A stretch of 64,000 bases of DNA from Micrasema longulum. Lineage: Eukaryota; Arthropoda; Insecta; Trichoptera; Brachycentridae. The notes under the pieces were generated by a model, which had not been told where the DNA came from, ran no database searches, and worked only from the letters and a program-made list of their open reading frames with translations. Of this stretch, positions 58,300 through 64,000 are shown piece after piece. The stretch lies in the NCBI GenBank assembly GCA_022494885.1, contig JAGVSM010000841.1, forward strand, positions 1 to 64,000, in the 5' to 3' direction. A program made the translations under genes and the position numbers. Every line of letters starts with the position of its first letter. Position 1 is the first letter of the stretch.

Positions 58300-58680
58300 A
58301 AATTTTTGCAACAGAGTGGAAAACATTTTTAAGATGGGGATGTGGAAGTCTAGGCATTTACAGGGCTTATGATCTATCATTGGCTGGTTTAAGTGGCCAC
58401 TACACACTCGGTCATATTCACTATTCTGCCTTAATTTAACCATCCACATTTCCTCAACTCTTCTATCTGTTGACTTTTGTGTGGTGTGCGTTAAATAATA
58501 AATGTTACCCGATGTGTAATGTAACCACTTAAACCAGCTAATGACAGGTCATAAGCCCTATAAATGTCTAGACTTCCATATCCCCTTCTCAAAAGTGTTT
58601 TCGTTCCTTTTGTAAAAATTTAGATCATAATAACTTTCTAGGGAGGAAATCCAGTCTGTCTACAAACATTTGGACGTACT
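58300..58680. mobile_element. Foldback repeat family M, two-armed copy
   Basis: The left part (GGAAAACATTTTTAAGATGG, GGCTTATGATCTATCATTGG, CTTCTATCTGTTGACTTTTG) and the right part (CCACTTAAACCAGCTAATGA, GGTCATAAGCCCTATAAATG, GGGAGGAAATCCAGTCTGTC) are inverted arms. The outer end of the left arm is missing. Confidence 0.85.
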
Positions 58681-58789
58681 TTGTTGATTAGATACATTAT
58701 ATTTTTATTGGGGAAAGCAAATTGTTATTATTTTTGCAAACCCAACCTAAAGGCGGATTATTTTTATAAATGACATATTTTCCAAACAA

Positions 58790-59375
58790 TTATGTAATTC
58801 CCTATCATCAAACATAAACCTGCATTCTTTACAAATAATAATATGGGAACATTTTTAAAAAATCACAAAATCTATAAATATAATAAATCCGGCATATACC
58901 AATTAAATTGAAATGATTGCGATTCAGTCAACATTGAAAAACTAAAAGAAACTTAGGATTAGAATAAAAGAACACTTAAGGTTCTTAAATAATAATAATT
59001 TGTCTGAATTTACAAACCATCTGATATAAAATAATCAATACTTCAATAAAGACACTGGAATAAAAGTACTTAATGTTGAAAATAAAATATCACAATTAGA
59101 CAACTTAGAAATCTTAGAAATTTAAAAAAATGATTCATAATAAGAAAAAAATAAATAATAAGCTAATAAACGATATTTTTTTTAGTCCACTCCTGTCTAG
59201 CTTCGAAAATATTCATATCAAATTACCACCCTTTAAGGGAAAAAAAGACTTGATCTATTGGCCCCACGTGTAGTATTTAGTAAACATGGAAAAAATAAAT
59301 TAGTAAAGAATTCATTAGTTATGTAAACCCTGACGAAGAAGCTTATTTGCTTTGAAACCGGTCAGTTTAAAAAAA
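58790..59375 (+). pseudogene. Second Penelope-like element, decayed GIY-YIG end
   Basis: The plus strand reads FTNNNMGTFLKNHKIYKYNK, then SGIYQLN, a stop where C would stand, NDCDSVNIEKLK (a mutated YIGKTK), RTLKVLK, LSEFTNHLI and GIKVLNVENKISQLDNLEIL. GIYQLNC-NDCxxxYIGKT is the GIY-YIG signature of PLE endonucleases. Here YIG has become NIE, and there are at least four stops. About 110 bp 3' of the last readable codons lies a hammerhead-like motif. No terminal arms or target-site duplication were resolved. It is older than the 23 kb element and from another family. Confidence 0.75.
59324..59369 (+). ncRNA. Hammerhead-ribozyme-like motif at the 3' end of PLE 2
   Basis: TAAACC, CTGACGA (59330-59336), AGAAGC TTATTT GCTTT, GAAACCGGTC (59354-59363), AGTTTA. 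AAGC pairs with GCTT as stem II; TAAAC with GTTTA as stem I (one adjacent mismatch). Helix III is the palindrome ACCGGT. All core words are intact even though the adjacent coding part is dead. Confidence 0.65.
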
Positions 59376-59481
59376 AAAAGTGGTTTAAAACAAAGTTGTT
59401 TTATTTATTTTATTATAATAAATAGTCACAAAGTTAGTGCTTCAAATATAAAATTGATATTTATAAACTTTATCCTTTGTC

Positions 59482-59740
59482 CGCCTCGTGGTCTTATGGT
59501 CAGCGCGTTTACCCACCGCGCAAGAGGTCTCCGGTTCAATTCCCAATATGGTTGACATAAAGTATTGATTATAAAAGGTGTTTTTACTCTGGAATATTTC
59601 AAAGTCCCTAGACTGGCACTGGAAGCGTTAGACTGATTATCTTGCATTCATATTACAAACATTATCAAGATACACTGCAGTTGTTTTACAATTGTAGTGC
59701 ACAATGCATCATTGGGTGCGGAAAAGGGACGATGATGATA
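59482..59740 (+). mobile_element. tRNA-derived SINE, family A, full length
   Basis: GTCCGCCTCGTGGTCTTATG (A-box), GCGCGTTTACCCACCGCGC, B-box CCGGTTCAATTCCC, TTTTTACTCTGGAATATTTC, CTAGACTGGCACTGGAAGC, then GGACGATGATGATAG tail. Confidence 0.87.
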
Positions 59741-60944
59741 GTAAATTCTAAATAACAACTGAAATCATAATCAAATATCTGTAGAGAAATATGAAGTATG
59801 AATTAAATTAAAAATAAATACATCTTTTTTGTTTAAGATCTATGATACGTATATTCAGATGACACATCATTTATTTAATTTATATCGCTTTTATCACGTT
59901 TTAAAAATCTTCATGAAGGGAGTATTTTTAAGTCATTAGTTTTGATTCTTTTTTCGTTATTTTTACATAATTAATTTTGAAATACGTAGGTGCTTAGGGT
60001 ATCAAACAAATATTTTTTAGTATTTATTTGGGTAGTTAGTTCAGGTAGATGATTTCAGGTAGATATTATGAATGTACTATAAATCTATGCGAGCACAAAG
60101 AAAGGTATATAAGCAATTATCCCCTCTGAGGTAGAACTTATTGTTATATCTTACTTCTCAAGAGCTTTTTAAATAAATATTATTTATTTACAAGGTAAAT
60201 AACAGTAATGTGAACCTTAAGTAATTGAAAGGGTCATTAAGTGTATCTCTATACTTTGCCCTAAGCCAAAATATTCCTTTTAAAATGTAAAATTGTTTTG
60301 TTAAAAACATATTTGGTATTTATTTTTTAGGTATTAAGGATCACTTGTAAATCAAAATTCAAATATTGGTACTATTTAAATATTAACCAGAATCATCTTT
60401 GGTAATATCAAATAAACTTGCATGTAACAAGTATCCCTGTCGCTATTTTAATTCTATTGACTACATTAGTTATTTATAAGCACACAATACTATTTTAATT
60501 CATTTCAACTGCACGTTAGATATATGAAATCAACTCCGGTTAAATTGTTATCATTTTTTTCCATTTTGATTAAGTTTAAAATCAACTCTGTATTGCACAA
60601 AAGAATTTTTTGAGAAAAATACGCGGTTCTTTTGACTGACCCAAATATTTAAATTTTTATCAATTTATTTTAAGTCGTACAGTACCGTGCTAAAAAAATG
60701 GGAAACAAATTGTGATACGGTTTAAATATCTAACCTAGTGATTTAAAATGATATATCTATGTAAGATAGTTGTTAACAGTTATAGATAATTAAATACAAT
60801 CGCACACTTCCGAGTTCACTTGTAATGAATGCTCAATAACTAATATAAAGAAACATTTATTGATTTTTATGCTAACGCTTTATTAAATTAGTTCCAATTA
60901 AATTTTATATTAGTGAATTTAAACATTTTATAAATTTGTTGCGA
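59741..60944. other. AT-rich spacer
   Basis: A diverged family B SINE tail at about 60668-60740 (GTACCGTGCTAAAAAAATGG). No gene. Confidence 0.45.
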
Positions 60945-61225
60945 CGGAGAGGGAAAAACATTTTTTGAGAAGGGAATATGGATGTCTAGGAATTAACAAG
61001 ACTAATGACTTGTCGTTGGCTGATTTAAGTGGCCACTTTACACACTGTGTAACATTCACCATTCTGCCTATGTTCAAACATCCACATTTCCTTCATTCTT
61101 CCATCCGTTGACTTTTGTGAAATAAAAAAGATCTAAAAACCTTTATCATGTGGGTAAGATTCATCCGGCTAAACCAATTCACCTACTACGCAACGCCTGA
61201 AAACAATTTTCCAATTTTTATTTAC
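60945..61225. repeat. Foldback repeat family M, long single arm
   Basis: GACGGAGAGGGAAAAACATT through GGCCACTTTACACACTGTGT to CCGGCTAAACCAATTCACC and ACGCCTGAAAACAATTTTCC. Same arm type as 41290-41580. Confidence 0.85.
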
Positions 61226-61254
61226 TAGTTAGTTAATTCAACAATGTTTTGAGT

Positions 61255-61612
61255 ATGTTCAAATGTTTTCAGACTGGCTAAATTTCCTACCTAGGGAGTT
61301 ATTGAGATCTTAATTTTTCGCAACAGAGAAGGGAATATAAATGTATAGACACTTACAATAGTTCACAAAAGTCAACAGATGCAGGAGTTGTGGAAATGCG
61401 AATGGTTTAACATAGGCAGAATGGTGAATGCTACACAGTGTGTACAGTGGTCACGTAAACCAGCCAACGACAGATCTTAAGCCTTGTAAATGCCCAGACA
61501 TCTACATTCCCTTCTCAAAAATGTTTTCCCTCTCTGTTGCAAGCAATTTAGATCTAAATAACTCCTAGGCAGGAAATCCAACCAGTCTGCAAACATTTAG
61601 ACATATTTTTAC
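61255..61612. mobile_element. Foldback repeat family M, two-armed copy
   Basis: Starts CAGACTGGCTAAATTTCCTA and ends GGAAATCCAACCAGTCTGCA. The outer arms are inverted repeats. The left arm is shortened internally, joining GGGAATATAAATG to the GTCAACAGATG region. Confidence 0.87.
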
Positions 61613-61794
61613 ATTTTCTGCTGTTTGTATGAGCGACGGTCGTTGTTCAATAATTTATTAGTAACTAAAAATATATTAGGTTATTCAGTTTTGTAAGTAT
61701 GGTAACTATTATTTTTTTGTAGTTACCTTTTGATTTTTAAAATACCAGTGAAGCAGCCACGGTCAATAAATAATCATATTTTGGCAATGTTTTA

Positions 61795-62065
61795 AATGTG
61801 TACAAATGTTTGCAGACTGGCTGGATTTCCTCCCTATGGAGTTATTTAATATATATAAAGGTTTCAGCGCCTTTATTACACAAAAGTCAATAGATGGAAG
61901 AGTTAAGGAAATGTAGATGTTTAAACATAGGCAGAATGGTGAATGTTACACAGTGTTTAAAGTGGCCACTTAAACCAGCTAATGAAAGGTCAAAGGCCTT
62001 TAGATGCCTGACTTCCATATTCCCTTAAAAAAAAGTCTTCCCTCTGTTGCAACAAATTTTGAATA
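61795..62065. mobile_element. Foldback repeat family M, internally deleted copy
   Basis: Begins TTTGCAGACTGGCTGGATTT and ends TTCCCTCTGTTGCAACAAAT, with the middle GGCAGAATGGTGAATGTTAC. Most of the left arm is gone. Confidence 0.83.
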
Positions 62066-62469
62066 ATATTCTACTTTAATTTGTAAATTTAACAAAATAA
62101 CGGTAAGATATTAAAATATATTACTAGGCAGGTAGGTAGATTTTATTTTATTTTGTTTATTGGAAAACAAAAGCAATAAAATATGTGTAAAACGTATTAA
62201 ACATTGCATTTAAGCGTGAAATATAACCAATAAAGTTGTCTACCAAGAAGCAATTGTGAAAATCAACTGAAGTTAGGAAAAGAAATTACATAAAATAATT
62301 TTATGCGCGTGTGTTTTACACTTTAAATATATGGAATTCATACAATATTTTTTGGATGTAAAACACAACATAAAAATGAAGAAAAAAAAAATTAGGTCCA
62401 TATATTTTTAACTTCTGAGCATTTTTAAAAAAAATGTTTTAATATGTAGCTAAATTATACATAAATATT
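62066..62469. other. AT-rich spacer
   Basis: No feature recognised. Confidence 0.5.
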
Positions 62470-62896
62470 AACCGGCGAGAAAGAAATTATACTCGCAGCC
62501 ACGGTAGGGTGGGGGTAATTTTCCAGCTCTTCCCTCTCCGTCGCGGGGGGCGTCATGTGAGCGCGGGGTAGGTTCCACGTCCAGAGTTAGGCTGTGGTCT
62601 ATTTCCCCGGAGAGGCAACCTCCCTCTCGGCGCGCCGCTCTCCCATTGGTCGCCGGTCGCCGGTAGCCGGTAGCCGGTAAAGCCGCGGCCGGCACGGCGC
62701 AGCGCCGCCACCGCCGCGCCGCCGTGGCCGACGCCGCCGCCGCTGCGACTCGAGACTCGACCAGTTGCCAGTTTGTCTGGGTGCTTCTCGCACGACGCAC
62801 GTTCGCGAACATCTATCGCTTCCGACCCGAAACAAATACTTTCCGCTCAAGCACGATCATTAATATCCGACTGTGAATTGTGCCATCGAGTGACAT
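62470..62896 (+). promoter_or_regulatory. CpG-rich promoter and likely first non-coding exon
   Basis: An abrupt CG-rich block with many CpGs (densest 62630-62770) in an AT-rich region. An inverted CCAAT box (CCCATTGGTCG, about 62642) lies within it. Downstream the composition becomes that of a 5' UTR and ends with CAT followed by GTGAGT at 62897, a plausible splice donor. There is no long ORF on the plus strand, so the exon would be non-coding, with the coding exons beyond the window. The ORFs on the minus strand (62468-62850) are Ala/Arg-rich, as expected from chance in CG-rich DNA. Confidence 0.45.
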
Positions 62897-63100
62897 GTGA
62901 GTGCTTGTGCCCGCGAAGAAAATTGTTATGGTGATAAAAAATACAAATGGTGATGACTTATGTTGTGAAAACGTTTATTATATTGAAGTTTTCGTGAGAT
63001 GTTATCATTACTGTTTGTGCGCAGACAATTGAGGACTTTTCTAACGGATGACGAGATTTTTATTCAAGGTATTTAAAAACTATATTTACACGCAAATCGG

Positions 63101-63717
63101 GAGCTTTCGCTCGATGCTTGACGGCTCGAGTCTGGGGACAACGCGCGACGGTTGTTATTGTTCGGCCTAAAGTGCTTCTCTCCGCTGCATCTCAGCTGGG
63201 AGATTTTCTTTCTCCACCCGAGTGGCGGCTCTCGGCTGGTGGCTTCTAGCACCGGCTGGTGTATAATCGTCTGAATAAACCAATTCACAAAGCGTACTAT
63301 TCTAGAGCTTTTGCTCGATGTTTGATGACCCAAGTCTGAGAACAACGGCGACGGTTGTTACAGTTTGGCGTAAAGTGCTACACTCCGCTGCATCTCAGCT
63401 GGGAGATTTTCTTCCTTCACCCGAGTGGCGGCTCTCTTCTGGCGGCTGGCGGCTACCAGCACCGACTGCAGTATAACCGTCGGACTAAACCAGTTCGTAA
63501 AGCGTACTATTCGGGAGCTTTCGCTCGATGTTTGACAACTCGAATCTGGGGACAACGCGAGACGGCTGTTACGGTTCGGCGTAAAGTGCTTCTCTCCGCT
63601 GCATCCCAGCTGTGAGATTTTCTTTCTCCATCCGAGTGGCGGCTCTCGGCTGGCGGCTACCAGCACCGACTGCAGTATAACTGTCTGACTAAACCAGTTC
63701 ATAATGCGTACTATTCG
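63101..63717. repeat. Three tandem copies of a unit of about 206 bp
   Basis: Unit starts are at 63101, 63305 and 63515 (GAGCTTTCGCTCGATG, GAGCTTTTGCTCGATG, GAGCTTTCGCTCGATG), with the third ending near 63717. Each contains ACAACG-GACGG, GTAAAGTGCT, CGCTGCATCTCAGCTGGGAG, GAGTGGCGGCTCTC and ends GCGTACTATTC. GC content is about half, against AT-rich flanks. The open minus-strand frames that span two units are a by-product of the repetition. Confidence 0.93.
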
Positions 63718-64000
63718 TAATACCCCTTGTACCCGGTAACACTCGTAAAACTATAAATGCGAAATTACTTTTCCAGATTGTTCTCGTGTCAAGTTCCGGG
63801 TTCAATTCTCTCCACTAAAAATTACGTGTCTTTTTTTATTGTTATATTTTGCACTGTAATTTGGTCAAATGGAAAAATGTAATGAAATATTTTTATATAT
63901 ATTCCGTTATATATATCCGTGTTTTTGTAAAAAAAACAGAACTTTGTTTCCAAAAGCATAAAATTTCAAAACATTAAAGCACATTTCTTAAAAAAAACAC
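63718..64000. other. AT-rich spacer to window end
   Basis: A B-box-like GGGTTCAATTCTC near 63800 may be a SINE scrap. Nothing else seen. Confidence 0.4.

Noticed and set aside
62468..62850. Ala/Arg-rich minus-strand frames of 114 and 83 codons
   Set aside because: Typical chance ORFs in CG-rich DNA; they overlap each other in different frames and match no family.
63073..63702. Minus-strand frames of 90 and 114 codons with internal repetition
   Set aside because: They follow the 206-bp tandem unit and break differently in each copy; composition is explained by the repeat.

Overview
The window is non-coding, repeat-rich nuclear DNA from an animal, most likely an insect. It is strongly AT-rich (about two thirds A+T by eye) and has no bacterial-type gene organisation. 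The longest open frames are short, and those that can be recognised are pieces of retrotransposons and DNA transposons. The mix of RTE-like and Jockey/CR1-like LINE fragments, tRNA-derived SINEs, Penelope-like elements, hAT, pogo/Tigger and foldback MITEs, together with scattered TAGGTAGGT-type strings, suits an arthropod. I cannot name the order. No complete host gene, intact tRNA, rRNA or snRNA gene was found.

Left part (1-16 kb). The window opens inside the 3' half of a decayed RTE-like LINE on the minus strand (1-795), next to a foldback repeat. At 2.36-3.97 kb a pair of inverted arms of 106-128 bp encloses a SINE and the C-terminal end of a hAT transposase. A second RTE-like 3' end lies at 4.46-4.98 kb and a third at 9.6 kb. 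A dispersed repeat (family D) is split by a SINE at 8.87-9.56 kb.

Middle (16-44 kb). The clearest young insertion is a short Penelope-like element (PLE) at 22962-23750. It has an 11-bp target-site duplication, inverted terminal arms of about 140 bp, a GIY-YIG endonuclease frame, and a hammerhead-ribozyme-like motif in each arm. Around it are SINEs of two families (A and B), a Tigger-like MITE with a LINE 3' UTR inside it, a long-TIR MITE (35.26-35.92 kb), two Jockey/CR1-like LINE 3' ends (38.6-39.5 kb plus strand, 40.36-41.29 kb minus strand) and twelve perfect copies of a 7-bp tandem unit (42.11-42.19 kb).

Right part (44-64 kb). This is mostly AT-rich spacer with pogo-like transposase remnants (46.9 and 48.7 kb), more MITEs, a dense cluster of foldback family M (58.3-62.07 kb) and a decayed second PLE with its own hammerhead-like motif (58.8-59.4 kb). 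The window ends with a CpG-rich block (62.47-62.9 kb) that looks like a promoter and first exon on the plus strand, then a three-copy tandem repeat of about 206 bp (63.1-63.72 kb).

The most notable shared signal is a set of six hammerhead-like motifs. Each has a CTGANGA-type box, a short stem, a GAAA-type box and a palindromic helix III (ACGT, ACCGGT or AGCGCT), so they could pair as dimers. Three are in or beside recognisable PLE sequence; the others stand alone.
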